64,000 nucleotides of DNA from Bugula neritina (Eukaryota > Bryozoa > Gymnolaemata > Cheilostomatida > Bugulidae), in assembly GCA_964035545.1 (NCBI GenBank), contig OZ037765.1, forward strand, positions 19,214,698 to 19,278,697, given 5' to 3'. Both the position numbers and the translations under genes were made by a program. Of this stretch, positions 1-12,316 are shown in pieces (the first letter of the stretch is position 1; each line of letters starts with the position of its first letter). The notes under the pieces are model-generated. The model was not told the DNA's origin, did no database searches, and saw nothing but the letters and a program-made list of their open reading frames with translations.

Positions 1-290
1 TACAAAGTAAAATGTAATCAATAGTGTCGAATGCTTTACGAAAAACAATAAATATACCAAGAACACATTCGCTTTTGTCAAAAGACTCAAGAATGTGATT
101 AGTGAACATTAAAACAGCATCTGATGTACCTCTACCACATCTGAATCCAAAATGGTGACGAAAAAGTATATTTGTAGTTTCCAAATAATGTAAGATTTGT
201 TGGTTGACAATTGTTTCCATGATTTTGCTAAAGACTGGCAAAATTGATATAGGGCGATAATTTCCACTTTCATTGAGAGAACCTTATGTT
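1..290 (-). mobile_element. LINE reverse transcriptase fragment (runs off window edge)
   Basis: Read on the minus strand, one frame stays open from about 281 to base 1 (roughly 93 codons). It carries a non-LTR reverse transcriptase signature: NYRPISILP near the start, a FGFRCGRGTSDA-like stretch, then FRKAFDTID, the motif A region with its first catalytic Asp. Sequence order and spacing fit the fingers and palm of a Jockey/CR1-type LINE. Upstream endonuclease and downstream motifs are outside the window or absent, so this is partial. The break near 290 coincides with the start of the duplicated cofilin-flanking block. Clade assignment is uncertain. Confidence 0.8.
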
Positions 291-892
291 ATTTTGCATG
301 TTGTAATTAAGACATGTTGCTATGATATTTTTACGATTTTATAGCATATTATGTTATCATTAAAAGGGAAGAGTTGTAGATATGAGAGTTTTATTTCTAA
401 GACACTGAAGCGATGTGTAGGTATATAAACTCATCAATAAATAATAATAAATTGCAGTAAGCATCTTATATATAGTTTTAGCATGCACTAGTACACAAGT
501 ATTTCATTAAATACCTCTGAAGCAATAATTGCATAAATTTACTTTTAAATATCACCCATGGGGCGAATAAAAACAAAACAAAAGTAATTCATCAAAAAAC
601 ATTTGCAATCAATTAAAAAAATTACAAATAAATTAATTATTAAATGTCACATTATAAATACTACAAACATAAAAGTAACATCTAACTGTATTGTCACATC
701 CATGCTATCCAATGATGCGGATCACAGCTTCAAGGTGTAAGGGAAATTGTTGAATAGCTGGTGCTGGGTAATTATGTTCTCATAGATTTGATGACTCTGC
801 AAACAGAATAAAACTTGAAATAAATAATTGAAGTGCGCATGTACTCTTAGTAAAGCTAATAAGATGAAAAGCAATGCTGTAGCCAGATAATG
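290..892. repeat. Duplicated cofilin 3' flank, copy A
   Basis: This block is strongly similar to 20284-21092, the downstream flank of the intact ADF/cofilin gene. Shared stretches include the region around ATGTTATCATTAAAAGGGAA and the one around CAGCCATGGGGCGAATAA. Copy A lacks about 200 bp present near 20310-20510. At about 892 the similarity stops, exactly where copy B continues into the cofilin last exon. Confidence 0.85.
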
Positions 893-1194
893 CTGATAGT
901 GATTGTCGATGTCATACAAACATTAGACAAGTAATAATTACAACACGGATCTGGATTATGAGACGTACATGTGTAGGTACAACAGGAAATTTCCAGCGGT
1001 ACTGAAACACGTGCTGTGATAAATAATTGAAAGTCACAATGATTATGATAAGACATAGTCATAACGACTGATTACTCACTACTGTGCTAGTGTTACTAGT
1101 ACTAGTAGTAGCAACAGGCTCAGTTGGTAAAGCAATAACTATATGTTCAAGTTCGTATGCTACTATTAGTATAATAATAAACTAATGGTAGCTC

Positions 1195-1450
1195 GTGCTC
1201 ACCATTTTGAAGTATAATCTGAGTTAATACAGATACAAATATTGTCCAATTACTAGCTCTATCACTCAGTGTGAATCACTCTTCGTGCAAGGCGCTACTT
1301 CTCACTAGGAATGAAAAACTGCGCAAGTGGCGAAGCCTTTATACCCATTCGTTTGGGATTTCCCTGATTCAATCGTAGTTGCATAATAGTACGTCATTGC
1401 GTAAACAATGCTTCGGCTAGCGACCTGCAGCTCGCAATACCATATTATAT
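1195..1450 (-). pseudogene. ADF/cofilin remnant: promoter and ATG-only exon, coding exons missing
   Basis: On the minus strand 1203-1205 is an ATG followed directly by a GTGAGC splice donor. This is the same arrangement as the first coding exon of the intact gene at 24779-24781. Upstream of it are the same core promoter parts: TATAAAG (1337-1343), GGGAAATCCC (1355-1364) and the flanking CTTCGCCACTTGC block. Between this start and the duplicated 3' flank (ending 892) there are only about 300 bp, with no trace of exons 2-4. It is therefore a duplicate that lost its coding body. Transcription from it cannot be judged. Confidence 0.75.
1337..1364 (-). promoter_or_regulatory. Conserved core promoter of the cofilin remnant
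   Basis: Minus-strand TATAAAG at 1337-1343 and a kappaB-like palindrome GGGAAATCCC at 1355-1364, in the same relative positions as in the intact gene near 24981-25008. The initiator position reads GCAGTT (1317-1322) instead of TCAGTC in the intact copy. Confidence 0.5.
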
Positions 1451-4400
1451 TATTATATATGATATATATATACAATATTATATTATTATTGCACTTCTGC
1501 TGACCATTAGTTAGTGCTTGTGTTACACTGAAAAGTAAGTTGTGTTGGCGCAAATAGTATGTTTTTACTGATTATTGCATGTTATACTTTTAACGTATCA
1601 CCACAATAAAATGTACGACAGTTATTAAAATGTATTATATTGCATTCATTTTTTATAGTTATTGTGTGATCCTTGTCTGCTTATATGCATATATATCAAA
1701 CAGTTGTATATAGCAGTAGAATTACATAACAAAGTGGGATATATACATGACTGGCTGTGATATATAGCAGCATGTTATTGTACATACTATTATCAATTAC
1801 ACAATTTTTAATGTATTATAAGTATAACAATAAATGTTGCAACCATATACATTGTTATATCAGGCAAGTAAATATCCTTCAGAATAGTATTTTATTATAC
1901 TGGTAATGTATTCAACAAATTACAATGAATGTAATTATATGATGAATAAAAAATTATGTCAAAACAATAAAACAAATATAATTAGTAAACTTTGTGACAT
2001 TGAAGTAAAAAAATCTGCAAGACACTATATGTGAACAGATTAATACGAATTGCTAAAATATTAGGAACCCTATACCAAAAGATTTACGTATGTACCAGTT
2101 TAACTATAACCATAAAAGCTGCAGTAAGGTAGACAACTCTGCAACACACCTATTACACACTACGAATAGCTAAATCTCTTTCTGAATAAACTTAGTTATT
2201 ACTGCTATACAAAGTTGTATGTTACATATATGCATAAAAATCTTCTTTACTATTTTGGAATCTCTTTGAATTAAACGAATTATAATATTATATGTATTCA
2301 AGGATTCAGAAGTTAGAAAATGTACAATAAGATTAAAATATACTTAAAGGGAGTTTTGATTTAACCTATGAATATGTAAATTATGAATTTTTTATGATTT
2401 AAATTAAAAGTTCACCTCCCAATTATTCAATAATGACAATTATAAAACCAGATAGATTCTCAACTTTGTACATAAATCCAGAAAATTTCTCGAGACATTT
2501 TTTGAAACCCAGAAACAGTCTCTGATGTCTCAAACCTGCAACTCTCAACAGCTACAGATATCTGCTTGCTAGTGCTCTGTAGCCATCTACGTAGTTTCAT
2601 GCTCACCAATCATTTCATAAAAAATTTATCAAGTGCAATTGTATTTATAACCAATAATGACTCTTTTTAAGCTAAATTAATGTTTATATAAAAAACCTAT
2701 GAATAGTTGTTTTGGTTTAAAAAGTTGTTAACTGTAAAATTTTGAAAATAGATTTGCATCTGTATTGCTAGTACTGCTCATTTTCTTTACCTATGCCAGC
2801 CGCCAAATCTCAGCACTTTAGCTTATGCAACAAATCTTATTGAATATATTTTTGATACAAGGAGTTATCTGCTCTAGAAACAAAGTGCACCAGCCATAGC
2901 CAAAGGGCACGTTAATATACTTATAATTATATTTCAATGCATATACCACTTTGGCTGCAACAAGTTCTAAATTGAGAAGTAGAAAATAGATGCCAATAGA
3001 AGGTGATCTAATCAGTTGCTCCTAGGTTTAGGACAGCAAGACATTTTACCTATTTAAGGGAATATTGTGTTTTCTCAAGTTTTATTTAACCAGGTAATAA
3101 AGTTGCTCAAAGCATTGCTTCCAATGACAATAGCGTACCAACCTGACTAATTGAATACAGTATTATTTTAATAATCTACTTGAAAAAAGTCATGAGGTGT
3201 TGTGCTCACCCAGCTTAAGTGTTTATAGCTTGAAATAGAATTTAAGACGTATAGTATTGCTTAAAAATTTCATTGATAGTTTAAGGTATTTAGACTTCAT
3301 GCATCATGATCCATCAAGTGATTAGCAACAAATTGAATCCATACACATGGCACGGTTGATTCGCCAGAACTGGTATATTGAATATGTTTTCAGTTAACTT
3401 TGAACAGGAAATGTATAATTCGAAATGAGATCATCAATTCAATTATTCAATTACTTGATGACGAAGTCTACAAACTATTAAATGAAGAGAAATACTATCA
3501 ATTATGGTAATATGTGTATTTGCTGTCACCAATTGGATATTTAATTATCATTAAAAGGCTGCCTGTTAGGAGGCAGCATTATTCAAAGCATCCTGAGAGA
3601 AGCTGTTCTTGCAAGGATGGCTCTTGAACTTGTCATATTTATGTATCCACTGATAATTAGCTTCCAGTATTGTGCTGTACATGTAGGTGCTGTACATATG
3701 GGTGCTGTAAAACATGTAGATGCTGTAAATTTAAGTGCTGTACATGTCAATGTTGTACATATTGATGCTGTACATATAGGTGCTGTACATGTAGATGCCC
3801 AGTTAATTATATTGCAGCCAATCATTTTCTTGGCATCTAAAATTAACTCAACATCATTTTTGTGTGCACTATTTACATGTGTAATTTGCTTTCTAATAGC
3901 AAATGAAAGCTTTATCAAAATGTAAATACATATAGCACAATATGTCAAAGTTACATGTAACAAGCGTGTACATACAATATTTTGTTTTTAGGATTGTATT
4001 TATTAGTTTATATATTATATTTATAGGATGTTAGTATTTATGCTAGATATTAGTGAAAAAAAGTTGAAAATTTCCAATTATTAAGTATAAATTATACAAA
4101 CTACTTTTAAAAAAGCAGTTTATGGTGTATTTAAATTAATATAGAACATGACTTTTTTGTAAAACTCAATATATCAACATGCAATCTTTCGCTAAACCAG
4201 CAAAAAAACTGACTCGAGTTTTTATGAATTAATATTGAGAGAGATTTACTACTATTAGATTATTATTATTAGGCCTATAACTTATTATAGACGGCAACAG
4301 CTCACTAGATATTATATTATATACATTTATTTGTTTCGTCATTATATTAACAAACCAAGACATTAGGTACAAAAAAGCTAAGAAGGCTATGATGAAGCCC

Positions 4401-4639
4401 ATTGCACTATAACCTAGTCATGCGCAAGCAGATACAAGCTGACAACAAGCCTATACCTGATACAAAACGCACAAACGACAATACCTATTCCAACAGGTGA
4501 AGCCTCAACTTTCTCCAAATTTAATATATAGAGTTACAGACTGATTGTAAAGCGGTTGGCAGTTCATTTTACAGTTCGGTCTCCTGATAACAGTTTTTTC
4601 TGTGACCTAATTCTGCTTGAGAGTGAGGAACCGGTTAAC
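1451..4639. other. AT-rich stretch without a recognisable gene
   Basis: No coding region with a recognisable domain is seen on either strand. The only structured part is a minisatellite at 3660-3800. The stretch lies inside the roughly 16 kb that separates the two halves of the duplicated cofilin locus. Confidence 0.6.
3660..3800. repeat. Minisatellite based on GGTGCTGTACATGTA
   Basis: About eight imperfect tandem copies of a 15-18 bp unit (GGTGCTGTACATGTA and variants such as GATGCTGTACATATA). Reading frames on both strands across it are low-complexity by-products of the repeat. Confidence 0.85.
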
Positions 4640-7600
4640 TTCCGAAAAACCCGATAAGCTGTTGTGGTAGGTGAGCAAATTGAGTTTACAATTTCTAGTA
4701 GTAAATTATATATTCTCCTAGAACTTTGGGTTTTTAATTGGCATCTCTACTAGGGAAGATCACAATTGGCATCTCCACTATGAGAGACTGCAATTGTCCT
4801 CTCCCCTAGGCAGATTTAGCATAGTTACTAATAGCATTGCTGATCCAATTAGGAGAGATTGCAATTGGCATCTCCACTAGAGAGTATTGTAATTGGTTTT
4901 TCTACAAAGATGAATGTGCATTGTGATTAGGTATATGGCCAATCCTACTTGGAAAGCCTTCAATTAACAATTCCTTTAAGAAAAAAAAGCCAATTGTTAC
5001 CTTTGCTGGTAGGATAATCAATTCTAAACAAAAAACTCCAGTTACGTACAGTAATCTTCTAAGCTACAACTATATTAATTGCTATGCTGTTTTGGTGTAT
5101 GATAATTTGAAGTAGTATAAACTAAATGTACAAGCTCAATACTCCAGATAGGTTTTAATTACATAGTGTTCATAATTCTTTCATGTGAAAGTTTGAAGTT
5201 GTCCCTGACCAATAGATATTATCAAAAATAATAAATATATGCAGTGACCGAAGCTGTAAATCTTCTCCAGCTCAACATTTTATGGCGTTTACACAATACT
5301 GGCGCAACTAAAACCAGCTATTAATTTCAATGTACATGAAGATAGCATAAATTTTAAAAGACCAATAAGCTGCTGTGGTAGGTGAGAAAATTGAGTTTGC
5401 AAATTATAGTAGTAAATTATGTATTCTCTTAGTTGGGTTTCCTAATTAGCATCTCTACTAGGTGAGATTGCAATTGGCATCTCCACTAGGAAAGACTGCA
5501 ACTGTCATTTCTCCTAGGCAGATTTGGCACAGTTGTTAGGAGCATTGCTAATCCAACTAGGGGAGATCACAATTGGCATCTCCACTAGGAGAGATTGCAA
5601 TTGCCATCTCCCCTAGGCAGATTTGGCTTAGTTGCTAGGAGCATTGCTAATCCAACTAGGAGAGATTCCAATTGGCATCTCTAATAGTGTTGTAAGTGCT
5701 TTTACTACAAAGATGAATGTGCATAGTGATTAGGTATATGACCAATCTTACATGGAAAACCTTCAATTAGAAAAAAAGCCAATTGTTACCGCTGCTGGTA
5801 GAATAACCAATTTCAAACAAAAAATTCCAGTTACAGTATTCATCAAAGCTATAACTATATTAATTGCTACGCTCTATTCATGTATGATCATTTGAAGTAG
5901 TATAAACTAAACGTACAAACTCTACACTCCTGAGAGGTTTTCTTTATATGATGTTCATAATTATTTTGTGTGAACATTTGAGGTTGTCATTGACTAATAG
6001 GTATTATCAAAAATAATAAATATATGCAGTGAGCTAAGCTGTGAATCCTTTCCAGTCCAGCATTTTATGGTGTTTATGCAAGACTAGCACAACTAAAACC
6101 AGCTATTAATTTCAATGTACATGAACATAGCATAAATTTTAAAAAACCAATAAGCTGCTGTGGTAGGTGAGAAAATTGAGTTTGCAAATTCTAGTAGTAA
6201 ATTATGTATTCTCTTAGTTGGGTTTCTAATTAGCATCTCTGCTAGGTGAGATTGCAATTGGCATCTCCACTAGGAGAGACTGCAATTGCTGTCTCTCCTA
6301 GGCAGATTTGGCACAGTTGCTAGGAGCATTGCTAATCCAACTAGGGGAGATCGCAATTGGCATCTCCACTAGGAGAGACTGCAATTGTCATCTCTCCTAG
6401 GCAGATTTGGCATAGTTGCTAGGAGCATTGCTAATTCAACTAGGAGAGATTGCGATTGGCATCTCTACTACAAAGTATTGTAATTGGTTTTTCTACAAAG
6501 GTGAATGTGCATAGTGATTAGGTATATGGCCAATCCTACTTGGAAAACTTTCAATTAGAAAAAAAGCCAATTGTTACCGCTGCTGGTAGAATAACCAATT
6601 CCAAACAAAAAACTCCAGTTACAGTATTCATCAAAGCTATAACTATATTAATTGCTATGCTCTATTCATGTATAATCATTTGAAGTAGTATAAACTAAAC
6701 GTACAAACTCTACACTCCTGATAGGTTTCAATTATATGATGTTCATAATTATTTTGTGTGAAAGTTTGAGGTTGTCATTGACTAATAGGTATTATCAAAT
6801 ATAATAAATATATGCAGTGAGCTAAGCTGTGAATCCTTTCCAGTCCAGCATTTTATGGTGTTTATGCAAGACTAGCACAACTAAAACCAGCTATTAATTT
6901 CAATTTACATGAACATTGCATAAACTTTCAAAAACCAATAAGCTGCTGTGGTAGGTGAGAAAATTGAGTTTGCAAATTATAAAATTATGTATTCTCTTAG
7001 TTGGGTTTCTAATTGGCATACTAGGGAAGATTGCAATTGGCATCTTCACTAAGAGAGACTGCAATTGTCATCTCTCCTAGGCACATTTGGCATAGTTGCT
7101 AGGAGCATTGCTAATTCAACTAGGAGAGATTGCAATTGGCATCTCTACTAGAAAGTATTGTAATTGGTTTTTCTACAAAGATGAATGTGCATAGTGATTA
7201 GGTATATGGCCAATCTTACTTGGAAAACTTTCAGTTAGAAAAAAAGCCAATTGTTACCTCTGCTGGTAGAATAACAAATTCCAAACAAAAAGCTCCAGTT
7301 ACGTACAGTAATCATCTAAGCTACATCTATATTAATTGCTATGCTCTATTCATGTATGATCATTTGAAGTAGTATAAACTAAACATACAAACTCTACACT
7401 CCTGATAGGTTTTAATTATATGATGTTCATAATTATTTTGTGTGAAAGTTTGAGTTTGTCATTGACTAATAGGTATTATCAAAAATAATAAATATATGCA
7501 GTGAGCTAAGCTGTGAATCCTTTCCAGTCCAGCATTTTATGGTGTTTATGCAAGACTGGCACAACTAAAACCAGCTAATAATTTCAATGTACATGAACAT

Positions 7601-10600
7601 AGCATAAACTTTCATAAACCAATAAGCTGCTGTGGTAGGTGAGAAAATTGAGTTTGCAATTTCTAGTAAAAAATTATGTATTCTCTTAGTTGGGTTTCTA
7701 ATTAGCATCTCTACTAAGGGAGATTGCAATTGGCATCTCGACTAGGAAAGACTGCAATTGTCATCTGTCCTAGGCAGATTTGGCACAGTTGTTAGGAGCA
7801 TTGCTAATCCAACTAGGGGAGATCGCAATTGGCATCTCCAATAGGAGAGATTGCAATTGCCATCTCCCCTAGGCAGATTTGGCTTAGTTGCTAGGAGCAT
7901 TGCTAATCCAACTAGGAGAGATTGCATTTGGCATCTCTAATAGTGTTGTAATTGCTTTTACTACAAAGATGAATGTGCATAGTGATTAGGTATATGACCA
8001 ATCTTACATGGAAAACCTTCAATTAGAAAAAAAGCCAATTGTTACCGCTGCTGGTAGAATAACCAATTTCAAACAAAAAATTCCAGTTACAGTATTCATC
8101 AAAGCTATAACTATATTAATTGCTATGCTCTATTCATGTATAATCATTTGAAGTAGTATAAACTAAACGTACAAACTCTACACTCCTGATAGGTTTCAAT
8201 TATATGATGTTCATAATTATTTTGTGTGAAAGTTTGAGGTTGTCATTGACTAATAGGTATTATCAAATATAATAAATATATGCAGTGAGCTAAGCTGTGA
8301 ATCCTTTCCAGTCCAGCATTTTATGGTGTTTATGCAAGACTAGCACAACTAAAACCAGCTATTAATTTCAATTTACATGAACATTGCATAAACTTTCAAA
8401 AACCAATAAGCTGCTGTGGTAGGTGAGAAAATTGAGTTTGCAAATTATAAAATTATGTATTCTCTTAGTTGGGTTTCTAATTGGCATACTAGGGAAGATT
8501 GCAATTGGCATCTTCACTAAGAGAGACTGCAATTGTCATCTCTCCTAGGCACATTTGGCATAGTTGCTAGGAGCATTGCTAATTCAACTAGGAGAGATTG
8601 CAATTGGCATCTCTACTAGAAAGTATTGTAATTGGTTTTTCTACAAAGATGAATGTGCATAGTGATTAGGTATATGGCCAATCTTACTTGGAAAACTTTC
8701 AGTTAGAAAAAAAGCCAATTGTTACCTCTGCTGGTAGAATAACAAATTCCAAACAAAAAGCTCCAGTTACGTACAGTAATCATCTAAGCTACATCTATAT
8801 TAATTGCTATGCTCTATTCATGTATGATCATTTGAAGTAGTATAAACTAAACATACAAACTCTACACTCCTGATAGGTTTTAATTATATGATGTTCATAA
8901 TTATTTTGTGTGAAAGTTTGAGTTTGTCATTGACTAATAGGTATTATCAAAAATAATAAATATATGCAGTGAGCTAAGCTGTGAATCCTTTCCAGTCCAG
9001 CATTTTATGGTGTTTATGCAAGACTGGCACAACTAAAACCAGCTAATAATTTCAATGTACATGAACATAGCATAAACTTTCATAAACCAATAAGCTGCTG
9101 TGGTAGGTGAGAAAATTGAGTTTGCAATTTCTAGTAAAAAATTATGTATTCTCTTAGTTGGGTTTCTAATTAGCATCTCTACTAAGGGAGATTGCAATTG
9201 GCATCTCGACTAGGAAAGACTGCAATTGTCATCTGTCCTAGGCAGATTTGGCACAGTTGTTAGGAGCATTGCTAATCCAACTAGGGGAGATCGCAATTGG
9301 CATCTCCAATAGGAGAGATTGCAATTGCCATCTCCCCTAGGCAGATTTGGCTTAGTTGCTAGGAGCATTGCTAATCCAACTAGGAGAGATTGCATTTGGC
9401 ATCTCTAATAGTGTTGTAATTGCTTTTACTACAAAGATGAATGTGCATAGTGATTAGGTATATGACCAATCTTACATGGAAAACCTTCAATTAGAAAAAA
9501 AGCCAATTGTTACCGCTGCTGGTAGAATAACCAATTTCAAACAAAAAATTCCAGTTACAGTATTCATCAAAGCTATAACTATATTAATTGCTACGCTCTA
9601 TTCATGTATGATCATTTGAAGTAGTATAAACTAAACGTACAAACTCTACACTCCTGAGAGGTTTTAATTATATGATGTTCATAATTATTTTGTGTGAACA
9701 TTTGAGGTTGTCATTGACTAATAGGTATTATCAAAAATAATAAATATATGCAGTGAGCTAAGCTGTGAATCCTTTCCAGTCCAGCATTTTATGGTGTTTA
9801 TGCAAGACTAGCACAACTAAAACCAGCTATTAATTTCAATGTACATGAACATAGCATAAATTTTAAAAAACCAATAAGCTGCTGTGGTAGGTGAGAAAAT
9901 TGAGTTTGCAAATTCTAGTAGTAAATTATGTATTCTCTTAGTTGGGTTTCTAATTAGCATCTCTACTAGGTGAGATTGCAATTGGCATCTCCACTAGGAG
10001 AGACTGCAATTGCTGTCTCTCCTAGGCAGATTTGGCACAGTTGCTAGGAGCATTGCTAATCCAACTAGGGGATATCGCAATTGGCATCTCCACTAGGAGA
10101 GACTGCAATTGTCATCTCTCCTAGGCAGATTTGGCATAGTTGCTAGGAGCATTGCTAATTCAACTAGGAGAGATTGCGATTGGCATCTCTACTACAAAGT
10201 ATTGTAATTGGTTTTTCTACAAAGATGAATGTGCATAGTGATTAGGTATATGGCCAATCCTACTTGGAAAACTTTCAATTAGAAAAAAAGCCAATTGTTA
10301 CCGCTGCTGGTAGAATAACCAATTCCAAACAAAAAACTCCAGTTACAGTATTCATCAAAGCTATAACTATATTAATTGCTATGCTCTATTCATGTATGAT
10401 CATTTGAAGTAGTATAAACTAAACGTACAAACTCTACACTCCTGATAGGTTTCAATTATATGATGTTCATAATTATTTTGTGTGAAAGTTTGAGGTTGTC
10501 ATTGACTAATAGGTATTATCAAATATAATAAATATATGCAGTGAGCTAAGCTGTGAATCCTTTCCAGTCCAGCATTTTATGGTGTTTATGCAAGACTAGC

Positions 10601-11862
10601 ACAACTAAAACCAGCTATTAATTTCAATTTACATGAACATTGCATAAACTTTCAAAAACCAATAAGCTGCTGTGGTAGGTGAGAAAATTGAGTTTGCAAA
10701 TTATAAAATTATGTATTCTCTTAGTTGGGTTTCTAATTGGCATACTAGGGAAGATTGCAATTGGCATCTTCACTAAGAGAGACTGCAATTGTCATCTCTC
10801 CTAGGCACATTTGGCATAGTTGCTAGGAGCATTGCTAATTCAACTAGGAGAGATTGCAATTGGCATCTCTACTAGAAAGTATTGTAATTGGTTTTACTAC
10901 AAAGATGAATGTGCATAGTGATTAGGTATATGGCCAATCTTACATGGAAAACCTTCAATTAGAAAAAAAGCCAATTGTTACCGCTGCTGGTAGAATAACT
11001 AATTCCAAACAAAAAACTCCAGTTACAGTATTCATCAAAGCTATAACTATATTAATTGCTATGCTCTATTCATGTATGATCATTTGAAGTAGTATAAACT
11101 AAACGTACAAACTCTACACTCCTGATAGGTTTCAATTATATGATGTTCATAATTATTTTGTGTGAAAGTTTGAGGTTGTCATTGACTAATAGGTATTATC
11201 AAAAATAATAAATATATGCAGTGAGCTAAGCTGTGAATCCTTTCCAGTCCAGCATTTTATGGTGTTTATGCAAGACTGGCACAACTAAAACCAGCTATTA
11301 ATTTCAATGTACATGAACATAGCATAAACTTTCATAAACCAATAAGCTGCTGTGGTAGGTGAGAAAATTGAGTTTGCAATTTCTAGTAAAAAATTATGTA
11401 TTCTCTTAGTTGGGTTTCTAATTAGCATCTCTACTAAGGGAGATTGCAATTGGCATCTCGACTAGGAAAGACTGCAATTGTCATCTCTCCTGGGCAGATT
11501 TGGCACAGTTGTTAGGAGCATTGCTAATCCAACTAGGGGAGATCGCAATTGGCATCTCCACTAGGAGAGATTGCAGTTGCCATCTCCCCTAGGCAGATTT
11601 GGCTTAGTTGCTAGGAGCATTGCTAATCCAACTAGGAGAGATTGCGATTGGCATCTCTACTAGAAAGTATTGTAATTGGTTTTTCTACAAAGATGAATGT
11701 GCATAGTGATTAGGTATATGGCCAATCTTACATGGAAAACCTTTAATTAGAAAAAAAGCCAATTGTTACCGCTGCTGGTAGAATAACAAATTCCAAACAA
11801 AAAGCTCCAGTTACGTACAGTAATCATCTAAGCTACATCTATATTAATTGCTATGCTCTATT
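4640..11862. repeat. Complex satellite array, left segment (about 10 monomers)
   Basis: Monomers are recognised by the marker CCAATAAGCTGCTGTGG, seen near 4650 (diverged), 5362, 6147, 6935, 7618, 8403, 9087, 9871, 10659 and 11339. Spacing alternates between about 683 and about 785 bp. The longer form has an extra copy of an internal subrepeat of about 102 bp built on GCAATTGGCATCTCCACTAG and TTGCTAGGAGCATTGCTAAT. The leftmost monomer is the most diverged, as expected at an array edge. The only open frames are short stretches inside the subrepeats, and no protein similarity is recognised. Confidence 0.95.
6616..9551. repeat. Higher-order repeat: two 1,468 bp dimers
   Basis: Within the array a short plus a long monomer (683 + 785 bp) is duplicated as a block of 1,468 bp, about 6616-8083 and 8084-9551. 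All lines I compared by eye match, for example 7200-7430 against 8668-8898, whereas other monomer pairs differ at many sites. Identity ends near 6605 on the left and at the ATGC/ACGC difference around 9590 on the right. This indicates recent unequal exchange. Confidence 0.85.
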
Positions 11863-11990
11863 TGTAAGATGATCTGATGTTGACAAGCTACAAGCTAGCA
11901 AGTACTAAAGCTACTGACAAGTGATAGCCGAAGGAAAGCCAACAAGGAACACTCTGGAGCTAGAGCTTAGCCTGGTAGGTTAACACTACA
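11863..11990 (+). repeat. 5' LTR (128 bp) of the Gag-protease element
   Basis: Direct repeat identical to 14397-14524, with TG at the start and CA at the end. It is preceded by target duplication TATT and followed immediately by the putative primer site at 11991. Confidence 0.93.
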
Positions 11991-12008
11991 TGGCGCAGTC
12001 GGCAGGAT
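11991..12008 (+). other. Putative primer-binding site of the Gag-protease element
   Basis: TGGCGCAGTCGGCAGGAT begins directly after the CA end of the 5' LTR and has the TGG expected opposite a tRNA CCA end. I could not match it confidently to one tRNA. Confidence 0.6.
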
Positions 12009-12316
12009 ATTGAAGAGACAAGAGTTACAAAAGAGAGAAGTGTGTTGTTTGGAGTTCACTAGACTTCAGAGGTTTATATTTGAGAAAAAGAGTTGAGAGG
12101 CTTGTTGAGAAAGGTGGTGAGTGTTGACTTTTGAGCAATTTATAAATAATACTAATAGATTCAGAATAAGAGTGCCAGCGAAAGGAACTGAGAATTAAAC
12201 TTTGAGAGACACGGATGCGCCCAGGGATTGGAACTGAGAGTACAGTGCATAATCACGAGATAGCTGCTTAAAATTAAATTGTTTTATTTACTCTATTAAA
12301 ACTGCTTAAGTGTAGT

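Noticed and set aside
1305-1553. 82-codon minus-strand ORF
   Set aside because: It overlaps the conserved promoter block of the cofilin remnant and has no domain.
3583-3963. Overlapping ORFs of about 100-126 codons on both strands
   Set aside because: They are translations of the GGTGCTGTACATGTA minisatellite.
7742-9395. Two identical 61-codon minus-strand ORFs
   Set aside because: They lie in the duplicated satellite dimer and translate the subrepeat; no start context or known domain.
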